Below are positions 8,060 to 16,556 of a DNA stretch of 64,000 bases, piece by piece. Position 1 is the stretch's first letter, and each line of letters opens with the position of its first letter. The notes beneath the pieces were generated by a model. The model worked only from the letters and a program-made list of their open reading frames with translations, was not told the origin of the DNA and searched no databases. Origin of the DNA: an uncultured bacterium (lineage in GTDB: Bacteria; DUMJ01); assembly GCA_937958695.1 (NCBI GenBank), contig CALGNK010000011.1:82694-146693 (forward strand), read 5' to 3'. The position numbers were made by a program, and so were the translations under genes.

Positions 8060-9397
8060 CTACTTATAAAACTTCTTGAGAACCTCTAAAATCTTTGGTT
8101 TTGCAGCTTTTGCTGCCTCAGCAGCAGTTCTCTTTCCAAGATATACTGGATCAAATTCTGTTCTTAGTATAGTATTTATCTCAGCAGCACCTGCAGGGAT
8201 CCTAGCATAACCTAGATGTACTCCAGTCTTAGTTGGATTTATTACCGCATCTACCCAAACCCTCTTCCAGTTCTCTTCAATGTATATACCTCTCTCTACT
8301 TGAAGTTCGAACCTCTTAGCCCAAAGATCCATCCTGTGAGTACCCCATCTGTAATGCTCTGCTACCTTCTCTGCTACTTCTTTAGAAAGGGCATATTTTA
8401 TAAATTTCCAGGCAGCGTCTGGAGCCTTGCTTCCACTCGGAATAGCAAAACCAGTAGCACCAAGTGCATACCATACACCGCCTTTACCCTTTGGTAAGAA
8501 TTCTACACCATATCTTTTAACTGGCCTTTTCTCGTATCTTATCCAGTATCCTTCAGCTGCATGTGGGAAACAAGACATTGCAGTTTTACCTATTCTAAAA
8601 GGAGGGCCTAGTCCTGCTATCTGGTCAGAGGTTGGAGCTACTTTATATTTATTGATACAATCCGCCATAAACTGAATCGCTTCTATAGTCTCAGGCTTAT
8701 CTATAAAGACTGATTTATAATCATCACTGTAGGTATCACCACCGAAGGACTTAATCATAGCCCAACCCATTTCATGGTGCCACCAAGAAGCGGGCTCACC
8801 ACCAAACATTAAATCTGTAGTACCCCACTGATCTATAACTCCATCTCCGTTAAAATCTTTAGTAAGCTTTTGTGCTGCAGTAAGGAAATCCTTCCAAGTC
8901 CAACCCTGCCAAGGATACTTAACCCCAGCCTGATCAAACATATCCATGTTGTACCAGACAGCTATTCCACCGTGATCTTTAGGTAATACGTATTGTTTAC
9001 CATCATGCTGAAATATTCTCTTTAAGACCGCAGGAATTTGGGCTAAATCTGAAGCGAATGCCTTATCTCTTCTAATATAGTCGTCTAGAGGTCTTAATGC
9101 ACCTTGAGCTGCATAATCCTTGAATCTAGAATAATGCATCCAAACCATATCAGGATGCTGACCACCGGCAAACATTGTAGCAATTTTAGGCCAATAGTCT
9201 CCCCATGGCTCTATACTGAGTTTTACCTCTATATCAGGATTTCTTTTCTCAAATTCTGCTATAAGACCCTTCCATAAATCTAACTCTGGTCCTGGAGTCA
9301 TTGGTGCAAACCAGTTTAGTACCGTCTTTGCAAAACTAATTCCGGATAGAGAAAATGCTAATAATAAGCATATAAAACTAACCAACAATCTCTTCAT
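8060..9397 (-). CDS. Sugar ABC transporter substrate-binding protein (family 1)
   Basis: A 445-residue exported solute-binding protein. The first 23 residues are a signal peptide (MKRLLVSFICLLLAFSLSG, cleaved after SFA). It is followed by a family 1 fold (PELDLWKGLIAEFEKRNPDI, NMDMFDQAGVKYPWQGWTW, IPSGSKAPDAAWKFIKY). It binds an oligosaccharide, sugar acid or polyol outside the membrane and delivers it to the permeases encoded at 9510-11280. There is no lipobox Cys, so it is probably free or retained by the envelope. The ABC ATPase is not encoded here; CUT1 systems often share an MsmK-type ATPase. The 112-nt gap upstream shows nothing recognisable. Confidence 0.92.
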   Translation of the reverse strand: MKRLLVSFICLLLAFSLSGISFAKTVLNWFAPMTPGPELDLWKGLIAEFEKRNPDIEVKLSIEPWGDYWPKIATMFAGGQHPDMVWMHYSRFKDYAAQGALRPLDDYIRRDKAFASDLAQIPAVLKRIFQHDGKQYVLPKDHGGIAVWYNMDMFDQAGVKYPWQGWTWKDFLTAAQKLTKDFNGDGVIDQWGTTDLMFGGEPASWWHHEMGWAMIKSFGGDTYSDDYKSVFIDKPETIEAIQFMADCINKYKVAPTSDQIAGLGPPFRIGKTAMSCFPHAAEGYWIRYEKRPVKRYGVEFLPKGKGGVWYALGATGFAIPSGSKAPDAAWKFIKYALSKEVAEKVAEHYRWGTHRMDLWAKRFELQVERGIYIEENWKRVWVDAVINPTKTGVHLGYARIPAGAAEINTILRTEFDPVYLGKRTAAEAAKAAKPKILEVLKKFYK

Positions 9398-9509
9398 AAA
9401 CTTTTCACCCTCCTAAATCTCATTTATAACTTATTCCCCTTAAGATACCTCATCAAGATTAAAGGTAACTATAAAGATAAAACAAAAGATTTCTATCCCT
9501 TAAAAGCTC

Positions 9510-10373
9510 TCACCTCCCAGCTAATCCACTCATCACTACACCTCTTATAAAGTATTTCTGAGCTACAAAAAAGGCTACAAGTATAGGAATTGTAGTTGCT
9601 ACAGATGCTGCCATTAGGTAGTTCCAATCTGATCTCTCAGTCATACTAGTTAGAAATGTCCTAAGTCCTATGGCTATAGTACGCTTCTCCATAGAATGGA
9701 GATATACTAATGGTCCCATAAAATCATTCCAGTGATTTACAAAATTAAAGATAAGCATAGTTATAACTACAGGTTGAGAAAGAGGCATAATGATTCTACT
9801 GTATATATACCATTCATTTGCCCCGTCTATCTTAGCTGCATCATCATAATCTAAAGGGAGGGTCATAAAAAATTGCCTGCATAGAAATATGAAGAATGCT
9901 CCTCCTCCAAACCAAGATGGAACAATGAGAGGATACAATGTATCAACCCAACCTAGCCATCTAAAAAGTATAAATGTGGGAACGAGGGTAACTACATATG
10001 GTAACATCATTGTAGATAGACAGAGCATAAAAAGGAAATTTTTTCCAGGGAATTGTAGCCTGGCAAAGGCATAACCGGCAAGTGAAGCAGTTAAGACACT
10101 TCCTATTGTAGCTAAGATAGTTATTATCAATGTATTTTTTAGAAAGGTAGCAAACGGAAGTAAAGTAAGGGCTATTCTGTAGTTTTCCCATACAAATGGT
10201 TCTGGAATCCATTTAGGAGGATAGGTAAATTCTTGGCCAGCAGGCTTAAGAGAGGTACTGATTGCCCAGAAAAAAGGAATTATAAGAAGTATACCAAAAG
10301 ATGTTATAACTACATAAGCTATAGTTTTCCAAACGATCTCTCTAGTCTTTATACTTTCTTTTTTGTTCATCAT
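9510..10373 (-). CDS. Carbohydrate ABC transporter permease (MalG type, CUT1)
   Basis: A 287-residue inner-membrane permease with six predicted segments. The EAA loop is DYDDAAKIDGANEWYIY with IIMPLSQP near residues 180-205. The C-terminus (FVAQKYFIRGVVMSGLAGR) is typical of MalG-type subunits. It pairs with the MalF-type subunit whose gene ends 4 nt upstream. It transports the ligand of the 8060-9397 binding protein. Confidence 0.93.
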   Translation of the reverse strand: MMNKKESIKTREIVWKTIAYVVITSFGILLIIPFFWAISTSLKPAGQEFTYPPKWIPEPFVWENYRIALTLLPFATFLKNTLIITILATIGSVLTASLAGYAFARLQFPGKNFLFMLCLSTMMLPYVVTLVPTFILFRWLGWVDTLYPLIVPSWFGGGAFFIFLCRQFFMTLPLDYDDAAKIDGANEWYIYSRIIMPLSQPVVITMLIFNFVNHWNDFMGPLVYLHSMEKRTIAIGLRTFLTSMTERSDWNYLMAASVATTIPILVAFFVAQKYFIRGVVMSGLAGR

Positions 10374-10377
10374 AAAA

Positions 10378-11280
10378 TCACCCTCTCAATTCTCCTTCAT
10401 AGAATACCCAGTATTTAGAACCTCTAAATTGAAGTATAGTAAGAACTAGTACAAACATAAACAGTGCCCAAGCAAGAGAAGATGCATACCCCATTCTAAA
10501 GAATTCAAAGCCATTCTGATATAGATACAAAACCATAAATAAAGTACTATTTGCTGGTCCACCTCTTGTCATAACATATGCCTGAGTAAATACTTGAAAA
10601 GAAGAGATAACCTGCATTATAGTAACAAAAAATATAGATGGAGAAAGCATAGGAAGGGTTATATGCCAAAACTTATGCCAAAGCCCAGCACCATCAAGTT
10701 CTGCTGCCTCATAGAGCTGTTCTGGAATCCCCTGTAAACCAGCGAGTAATATAATCATCATTCCCCCTATACCCCAAAGGCTCATAAGTATTAGAGATGG
10801 CTTAGACAAAGCAGGATCGTAAATCCATCTTATTCGAGAATGGATTCCTATATATCCTAAAAGTGCATTAGCAAGTCCGAAATCGGGATTAAAAATCCAC
10901 AACCACATAATACTGCTAGCCACCGCAGGTGTAATAGAAGGGATATAATAGATGGTTCTATAAACTGATATCCCTCTTAACTTTAGATTCATAGCAAGGG
11001 CTACGCAAAGGGCAGCAATTACTCTTAAAGGGACACCAATCACTGTATAATAGATCGTATTATAGAGAGAAACCCAGAACAAATTGTCTTTAAACATAAA
11101 TCTATAATTTTCAAATCCTATCCACCTTGGAGCCTGAAGAAGAGACCATTCCATAAAACTTATCACTATTGACGCAATCATTGGGCCTGCAGTAAAGGCT
11201 ATAAAACCTATAATCCACGGTGCCAACATTATATAGGCATTTATAGCCTCTCTCCGTTTATATCCTGGTAATTTACTCAT
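10378..11280 (-). CDS. Carbohydrate ABC transporter permease (MalF type, CUT1)
   Basis: A 300-residue permease with six membrane segments starting at YIMLAPWIIGFIAF. The EAA loop is LYEAAELDGAGLWHKF with ITLPMLSP near residue 205. The ATG at 11280 is chosen over an upstream TTG at 11286 because AGGGAG lies 8 nt before the ATG. This is the first gene of the minus-strand operon that runs to 924, directly downstream of a perfect 18-bp palindrome that fits a GntR operator. Confidence 0.92.
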   Translation of the reverse strand: MSKLPGYKRREAINAYIMLAPWIIGFIAFTAGPMIASIVISFMEWSLLQAPRWIGFENYRFMFKDNLFWVSLYNTIYYTVIGVPLRVIAALCVALAMNLKLRGISVYRTIYYIPSITPAVASSIMWLWIFNPDFGLANALLGYIGIHSRIRWIYDPALSKPSLILMSLWGIGGMMIILLAGLQGIPEQLYEAAELDGAGLWHKFWHITLPMLSPSIFFVTIMQVISSFQVFTQAYVMTRGGPANSTLFMVLYLYQNGFEFFRMGYASSLAWALFMFVLVLTILQFRGSKYWVFYEGELRG

Positions 11281-11319
11281 ATCCAAATCTCCCTTCTTGC
11301 ATTTTTGTATAAAGTATTG

Positions 11320-11337
11320 TATTTTGTATACAAAATA
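11320..11337. promoter_or_regulatory. Probable FadR/GntR operator
   Basis: A perfect 18-bp palindrome with core TTTTGTATACAAAA lies 40 nt upstream of the first permease gene. The core TTGTATACAA fits operators of FadR-subfamily GntR proteins, and the operon encodes one at 6619-7284. A half-site-like TTTTGTATAAAG sits at 11303-11314. The pairing of regulator and site is inferred from location and pattern only. Confidence 0.6.
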
Positions 11338-11368
11338 ATAAAATATAACTTGTCTGTCAAGTTAAACG

Positions 11369-11391
11369 TGTTATTACAATACATAGTTACC
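11369..11391 (+). repeat. Left inverted repeat of an IS481-like relic
   Basis: This 23-nt stretch matches the reverse complement of 11808-11830 at 18 of 23 positions, ending in GTTACC on the inner side. It lies just before the ribosome site of the truncated transposase gene. It is interpreted as a terminal inverted repeat. Confidence 0.5.
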
Positions 11392-11402
11392 AGGAGGAGG
11401 AT

Positions 11403-11822
11403 ATGGAAAGAGAAATACTGAGCTGTGCTTTCGGAGAAGAATCATACTTCGAAAGAATTAAAGATAGTAAGGATCCAGCAAGAATAAGATTAAAGATCAT
11501 AGAATATCTAACGACGTGTAAATCTGTATCAGAAACTGCTAGAAAATTCAGAGTCTCTAGACAGATAGTAAGAAAATGGGAAAAAAGATATAGAGAAGAA
11601 GGGATGGAAGGTTTGAAAGATAGGCCTAAAATCCCAAAAAAGAGAAGGACTATACTTACAGATGAAATAACAGAACTCATACTAAAACTTAGACATGAGT
11701 ATGGTTATGGACCAAGAAGGATAAAAAGAGCCTTACAGGAGCTTTATAACATAAAAATCTCTGAGAATCCTATATATAATGTATTAAAGTCTAACAAAAT
11801 ACAAAATGGTAACCATCTATAG
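11403..11822 (+). CDS. Truncated IS481-type transposase (HTH region only)
   Basis: This 139-residue product begins with a helix-turn-helix (SVSETARKFRVSRQIVRKWEKRY, split around residues 40-62), then a linker (KDRPKIPKKRR) and a second helical region (YGYGPRRIKRALQEL). This is the N-terminal DNA-binding part of IS481-family transposases. The whole DDE catalytic domain (about 200 residues) is missing. The reading frame closes inside the right inverted repeat. A strong AGGAGGAGG site precedes the ATG. It cannot transpose alone, but it could still bind its ends or act as a repressor. Confidence 0.75.
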   Translation: MEREILSCAFGEESYFERIKDSKDPARIRLKIIEYLTTCKSVSETARKFRVSRQIVRKWEKRYREEGMEGLKDRPKIPKKRRTILTDEITELILKLRHEYGYGPRRIKRALQELYNIKISENPIYNVLKSNKIQNGNHL

Positions 11823-11830
11823 TAGTAACT
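11808..11830 (-). repeat. Right inverted repeat of an IS481-like relic
   Basis: It pairs with 11369-11391 (18 of 23 positions). It contains the last codons and TAG stop of the truncated transposase frame. Confidence 0.5.
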
Positions 11831-11971
11831 CTAAACTATACCTTCTAGCTTTGACTTTACAAATTCTAATATCTTTTGAGCCATAGATATAGCCATTTGT
11901 GCATCATCTATTCCCTTAAAATAAAGAAACGCTTTTAATGCCTTCTCGGCACTCTGCTGTGATAAAAAACT
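11831..11971 (-). pseudogene. HEPN-domain protein, C-terminal remnant
   Basis: An open stretch of 46 codons ends in TAG at 11831-11833 and is preceded in frame by TAA at 11972-11974, with no start codon. It encodes SQQSAEKALKAFLYFKGI, the core helix of HEPN domains; compare SEQTAQMALKAFIIYHKR in the intact gene at 36219. The N-terminal half and the RX4-6H region are gone. It is the partner of the truncated nucleotidyltransferase just upstream on the same strand. Confidence 0.65.
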
Positions 11972-11985
11972 TTAGGATTTCTTCT

Positions 11986-12216
11986 CTAGGCTTTACGGCT
12001 ACATATATCTTCTAACCGATCTAGAAAACGTTTCTCAGTCTTCCTAATCACTACAATGTCTATATCGCTTGTAGAGGAAATATTATTACTTGCAAGAGAG
12101 CCAAAAAGGATAATCTTTTCTATATCAAGAGTCTTTAGAATACTTAAAATTCTCTTGAGTTCTGCCTCAAGTTTTTCTCTTCTCTTTTCTTTATTCAGAA
12201 AGGCACAATTTGTCAT
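11986..12216 (-). pseudogene. MNT-type nucleotidyltransferase, C-terminally truncated
   Basis: This 76-residue frame has the nucleotidyltransferase motif GSLASNNISSTSDIDIVVI (GSX10DXD type) but stops after DRLEDICSRKA. Compared with the intact 36622-36945 product, roughly the last 45 residues are missing. MNT proteins AMPylate and neutralise HEPN toxins. One deletion apparently removed the end of this gene and the start of the HEPN gene. The pair is therefore probably inactive. Confidence 0.65.
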
Positions 12217-12243
12217 CCTGCTTTTATTATGACAAACTACTCT

Positions 12244-12387
12244 CTACATAGAGATAATCCCCTTGTAATTTGATTCATTATAGTGTGGATTTCTCTTAGG
12301 TAGATAAATCCTATCTCCATCGAACGGTTCATCCTGAGTATAGATATACATCTTCTCAGTATCCCATAAGACAATCTCATCTCTAGG
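12244..12387 (-). pseudogene. Unidentified gene remnant (47 codons)
   Basis: An open frame without a start codon is bounded by stops. It encodes RDEIVLWDTEKMYIYTQDEP followed by RIYLPKRNPHYN and ends ISM. The charged, non-repetitive composition looks like real protein rather than random frame, and it fits the decay zone around it. I do not recognise the family. Confidence 0.3.
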
Positions 12388-12418
12388 TCAGATAAAATGC
12401 AACCGTATTACAAATATC

Positions 12419-13573
12419 CTACTTATCTTCTAAAAGGTTTCCTTCGGCATCAACCTTCAATACATAAAGGTCTGATTCTCCCTTACCAAAAGATAAAGTC
12501 TGTCCTATTATGATATATCCATCGTCTGAGGTTAACTGGATTGAAATACCTAGGTCATCATCACTTCCCCCATAAGTCTTTTCCCAAAGTAGATTCCCAG
12601 AAATATCCAATTTAAACAAATACACATCTGTATTAGCCTCTAATGTATAAATACTTCCTACTACAATATAATTCTTATCTATAGTTTCTCTCACAGAAGA
12701 GGCTATCCCTCCCCCGCCAAATGTTCCATCCCATATTAAGTCCCATCTATCATTGAGCTTCGCTATATAAGGGGAATTTTCACCTAAAATGCCTTTATAG
12801 CCAGCAATTATATATCCATCGTCGGATGTTTTATCTATAGATATAGGGAAAATACTAGTCTCAATATCTATAACCTTTTCCCATACAATATTCCCATCCT
12901 TATCAAGGCACACTAGATAGATATCTCTACTTTCCTCTTGCCCTCTGTAAGCCAATATAACAAACTTATCCTCATCAACTAAAATTACTGCCCTTCCTAT
13001 CTCTTCCTCTTCATTGCCTATAGTCTTTTCCCAAACAAGTTCTCCATCTTTATTGAGTTTTAATACATATATATTGAAATCTTCAGAAAACGATTTAGTT
13101 CCTCCACATATAATATACCCTCCATCTGGGGCTTCTTGAACAGAAAAAGCCTGATCACAACCTTTTCTCTCTATTCTCTTTTCCCAAATCAGATCACCTG
13201 AATCATCTATTTTTAGTATATAGACATCTTCTTCTACAGTCTCTCCTCCATAAAAGGTATTTCCAACGATTACAAAATTCCCATCTAAGGTCCTTACAAT
13301 GTCTTCACTATAATCATACTCATCCCCACCAAAATTCTTTTCCCATAAGACATTTCCATTTTCATCAATTTTTAATATATAGATATCACCCTCTGAACCA
13401 AAAGACCTTGTTTCACCACCAATGAGATAACATTGGTCTAAGGTCTTCTCCACAAAAATTCCCATATCCCAACCACTGCCCCCAAAGGTCTTCTCCCAAG
13501 TCACCTGAGCAAAGCCGATGGAAGGAAGAATAAAGCATAATAATAAAGCAACCCAAAAACCTTTGTGATACAT
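12419..13573 (-). CDS. Secreted beta-propeller-like repeat protein
   Basis: The 384-residue product has a signal peptide (MYHKGFWVALLLCFILPSIG, cleaved after FAQ). Seven or so repeats of about 48 residues follow, each with pattern WEKTFGG, D-rich turn, GYII-G-T, YVLKLD-GN-LWEK. This is the delta-60/SBBP-type repeat arrangement that folds as a beta-propeller. No catalytic residues can be identified. It stands alone, between the decayed toxin-antitoxin region and the cobalamin operon, and may be a surface or binding protein. An adequate ribosome site (GGAGGTGTG) precedes the ATG. Confidence 0.75.
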   Translation of the reverse strand: MYHKGFWVALLLCFILPSIGFAQVTWEKTFGGSGWDMGIFVEKTLDQCYLIGGETRSFGSEGDIYILKIDENGNVLWEKNFGGDEYDYSEDIVRTLDGNFVIVGNTFYGGETVEEDVYILKIDDSGDLIWEKRIERKGCDQAFSVQEAPDGGYIICGGTKSFSEDFNIYVLKLNKDGELVWEKTIGNEEEEIGRAVILVDEDKFVILAYRGQEESRDIYLVCLDKDGNIVWEKVIDIETSIFPISIDKTSDDGYIIAGYKGILGENSPYIAKLNDRWDLIWDGTFGGGGIASSVRETIDKNYIVVGSIYTLEANTDVYLFKLDISGNLLWEKTYGGSDDDLGISIQLTSDDGYIIIGQTLSFGKGESDLYVLKVDAEGNLLEDK

Positions 13574-13669
13574 ACCACACCTCCAAAAATAATAAAAAAT
13601 AATTAACTCTTTACTATAAATATACCATATTTTAAATCTTTTAATATATTATTACCCGATTTACAATTA

Positions 13670-14554
13670 TCATGAGATTTCACATATTCTTGGTCCTCCT
13701 CTTACCATCTTAGTTATAAAGCATCTACCATAAGCTTCTATAATCTTTAATCTATCTAGTTTGTCTAATATATAAGATTCGTCAATCTTTTCATCCATAA
13801 AGATGCCAACCGCTGTACCACTATGAGCGACATTTACACCGTAAGCCCCAGCATCTAGGGCGCATTCTATTATCTCCTCTAGATAGGGTTTTGAAAGGAT
13901 ATTCTGCTGTATCCTTGCACTCCTTATTGCAGATTCCCCTACCTTAGCCCAATCTCCACTTTTCAAGGCATGCTCCATTTTTAAATATGCATCATCCCAT
14001 TCTTTAGCATAAGAATATAGATTAATATCTGTCCTACTATGATAACCTAAGGTATCTACAAATCCCTTACCCTCGAGTACTATCACTTTAAGAGAAGGCA
14101 CTGGAGCTAATGACAAGACAACTTCTCCATTTAAAGAATCAAATAATGTTATATCTTCAAATACTATACTATCGGTAGGCTCTATAGAAACCGCTATCTT
14201 TGCTATTGTACTATTATCAAACTCGGTATCGAATAAAATCCCAACGCCCAGTATGGTAGAGGAAATATCAGCAGTACTACTACTCATCCCCTTTCCAAAG
14301 GCTAATTGAGATTCTCTTTCTATTCTTATATTTTCTATGTATCCCTCTGAAATTCCAATAAATCTTAAGGTCTTTATTATTGCCTCTTTTATCTTAGGCA
14401 TAAAGTTCACTTTTCTCTTTTCTCTCGTGAATTCGATATAGAGGGTAGTCCCTAACTGTATAGGATAGGAAATCAAAAGTTCTTTACCTTTTATCAATCC
14501 CTGTATCAACTCTCCACAAGATCCTGGACAGTAGACTTTTACTCTTCTATTCAT
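13670..14554 (-). CDS. pduX: L-threonine kinase (PduX-like GHMP kinase)
   Basis: A GHMP-fold kinase of 294 residues. The N-terminal signature is CPGSCGELIQG (residues 9-19) and the ATP-binding loop GKGMSSSTADISS is near residue 92. PduX phosphorylates L-threonine to L-threonine-O-3-phosphate, which CobD decarboxylates to the aminopropanol phosphate arm of cobalamin. It overlaps cobD by 4 nt, which strongly supports this role. It is the last gene of the riboswitch-controlled operon. The symbol is given by family and context. Confidence 0.85.
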   Translation of the reverse strand: MNRRVKVYCPGSCGELIQGLIKGKELLISYPIQLGTTLYIEFTREKRKVNFMPKIKEAIIKTLRFIGISEGYIENIRIERESQLAFGKGMSSSTADISSTILGVGILFDTEFDNSTIAKIAVSIEPTDSIVFEDITLFDSLNGEVVLSLAPVPSLKVIVLEGKGFVDTLGYHSRTDINLYSYAKEWDDAYLKMEHALKSGDWAKVGESAIRSARIQQNILSKPYLEEIIECALDAGAYGVNVAHSGTAVGIFMDEKIDESYILDKLDRLKIIEAYGRCFITKMVRGGPRICEIS

Positions 14555-15618
14555 ATATTAGAGAAATCTTTCAAGACCTCAATGAGTTTTACATTACTAC
14601 TGTGATCTTTTACCGCTAATCTTATATAACCCTCATTTAAGCCATCGAAGTTCTTACAATTTCTTATAAGTATTCCCCTTATCAGTAAATAGTTTTCTAA
14701 AACTGACACGTCTATATCAACCTTTACTAAGATAAAGTTCCCCCAACTTGGATATGGATGTGCCCATTTGATACTAGATAACTCTTCTAAAAGAAATTCC
14801 CGTTCAGACTTGATAAGCCTTCTTGTTTGTTCCATAAATTCCCTATCTTTTAATACATATCTACCAGCTAGGTCTGCAAGTATATTTACCGACCAGGGTA
14901 AAGAGTTTTCTCTCATTTTACCAATAAATTCTTCTGATGCTACTGCGTATCCAAGCCTCATGCCTGGCATTCCAAAGAATTTTGTAAAACATCTAATTAC
15001 ACATAGGTTTTGAAAGGATTTAACTAGATTTACCGCTGAGTGCCTTGGATAGTCCTCTGTAAATTCAATAAATGCCTCATCTAATATCACCGAAATGTCT
15101 AATTTAGAAGTTTCTTCTAGTAGGAGTGTAAGAGAAGAAAGCTCTATAAGTCTTCCTGTTGGATTATTTGGATTGCAAAGGATTAGCATCCCATATCTCT
15201 TTTTCCTAAGTACACCAATTAGAGCTTCAACATCTAGCTTAAAATTCTCTTTCATAGGGAAATATTCTACATTTAACTCATTTATCTTACAGATACGGGC
15301 GTATTCAGAGAATGTTGGTATTGGAATAACTACATCTTTCCCAACTGTCTTTATACAGAGAGAGATTATCTCTATAGCACCATTTCCAACTAGTATATTA
15401 TCCAAATTTAAGCCGATATAATTTGCTATCTCTCTTCTCAGTTCCACATAATCTGGGTCTGGATAGTAGACTATATCAGGTAATAAGTTATATAGGTGCT
15501 TTATAAGCCCCTTTGGAAACCCTAATGGATTAATATTGGCACTAAAGTCTAAGATCTTCGAAGGGTCCCTATTTAAAATCCTAGCAAACTTATGTACATT
15601 TCCTCCATGCCCTAACAT
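14551..15618 (-). CDS. cobD: L-threonine-O-3-phosphate decarboxylase
   Basis: A PLP-dependent fold type I enzyme of 355 residues, related to histidinol-phosphate aminotransferase. The start GHGGNVHKFA and LDFSANINPLGFP are CobD hallmarks. The cofactor contacts CNPNNPTGRL and ILDEAFIEF and the PLP Lys in FTKFFGMPGMRLGYA are intact. The product, (R)-1-amino-2-propanol phosphate, is joined to cobyric acid by CbiB, encoded 2 nt upstream. Confidence 0.92.
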   Translation of the reverse strand: MLGHGGNVHKFARILNRDPSKILDFSANINPLGFPKGLIKHLYNLLPDIVYYPDPDYVELRREIANYIGLNLDNILVGNGAIEIISLCIKTVGKDVVIPIPTFSEYARICKINELNVEYFPMKENFKLDVEALIGVLRKKRYGMLILCNPNNPTGRLIELSSLTLLLEETSKLDISVILDEAFIEFTEDYPRHSAVNLVKSFQNLCVIRCFTKFFGMPGMRLGYAVASEEFIGKMRENSLPWSVNILADLAGRYVLKDREFMEQTRRLIKSEREFLLEELSSIKWAHPYPSWGNFILVKVDIDVSVLENYLLIRGILIRNCKNFDGLNEGYIRLAVKDHSSNVKLIEVLKDFSNI

Positions 15619-15620
15619 AG

Positions 15621-16556
15621 CTAGTATCTAATAAGACAGCCAAGTATAAAACCGAGGATCGATGTCCCATACATTACTCCTATGGCTAATAATATATGCT
15701 CAGGAGTTATCCTCTCCAAAGGATCACCTATGTAAGGTTTCTCTACAATACGTCCCCCGTAGGAATTTTGCCCACCTAATTGTATGCCTAATACTCCTGC
15801 CATACTAGCCTCAGGATATCCACTATTCGGACTCGGGTTTTTATGTCCATCTCTCTTCATTATAAATAATCCTCTTCTTGCATCTAATCTAAAAAAGAGC
15901 GATGAAATAATTATGAGTAGAGCGGTTATACGAGACGGCAAGAAGTTGGCTATATCATCTAGACGTGCGGAAGCCATTCCTATATTGATATATCTCTCGT
16001 TTTTATAGCCCACCATAGAGTCTAACGTATTTATTGCCTTATAAGCCATAGCTAAAGGAGCTCCCCCTATAAATAGGTAGAATAGTGGAGCTATAATACC
16101 ATCAGAGGTATTCTCTGCTACCGTCTCTATAACTGCCCTAGATATACCTTGTGTATCAAGATTTTCAGTGTCTCTTCCAACTATATAAGACAGCGATCTT
16201 CTAGCACTGCTTATATCATTAGATTTTAAAAATCTGTATATCTTTTTCGCCTCATCCCCTAGGCATTTGGTAGCGAGCGTAGTGTATATAAAGATAATAT
16301 TAAGGATATGGAATAGGAATATATTAATAGATAAACTTATATTAAGTATCAGCCATACTGCCAGGTAAGATAATATAACAGTAACACCTGCCAATAGAAA
16401 TCCTGCTATCTTCTCTCCTTTAGCTGAACGAAAGATACCCCTAAGTAACTTCTCAAGGGATGATATAAATATACCTATAATCCTTACAGGATGAGGAAAC
16501 CAGTATGGGTCTCCAAATATAAGATCCGCTATATAACCCAAGATTATATCGATCAT
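15621..16556 (-). CDS. cbiB: Adenosylcobinamide-phosphate synthase
   Basis: A 311-residue integral membrane protein. It has the CbiB start (GYIADLIFGDPYWFPHPVRI), the central SYIVGRDTENLD and ETVAENTSDGIIAPLFY, and the C-terminal PSPNSGYPEASMAGVLGIQL region. It attaches the aminopropanol phosphate made by CobD to cobyric acid at the membrane. It overlaps cobQ by 4 nt. Confidence 0.94.
   Translation of the reverse strand: MIDIILGYIADLIFGDPYWFPHPVRIIGIFISSLEKLLRGIFRSAKGEKIAGFLLAGVTVILSYLAVWLILNISLSINIFLFHILNIIFIYTTLATKCLGDEAKKIYRFLKSNDISSARRSLSYIVGRDTENLDTQGISRAVIETVAENTSDGIIAPLFYLFIGGAPLAMAYKAINTLDSMVGYKNERYINIGMASARLDDIANFLPSRITALLIIISSLFFRLDARRGLFIMKRDGHKNPSPNSGYPEASMAGVLGIQLGGQNSYGGRIVEKPYIGDPLERITPEHILLAIGVMYGTSILGFILGCLIRY

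Larger units (their letters stand above)
11369..11830 (+). mobile_element. 462-bp IS481-like remnant with 23-bp inverted repeats
   Basis: A truncated transposase frame is bracketed by imperfect 23-bp inverted repeats (11369-11391 and 11808-11830, 18/23 identical). The size is under half of a complete IS481 element, consistent with an internal deletion. No clear target duplication was found. The right end abuts the stop codon of a broken HEPN gene at 11831. Confidence 0.5.
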
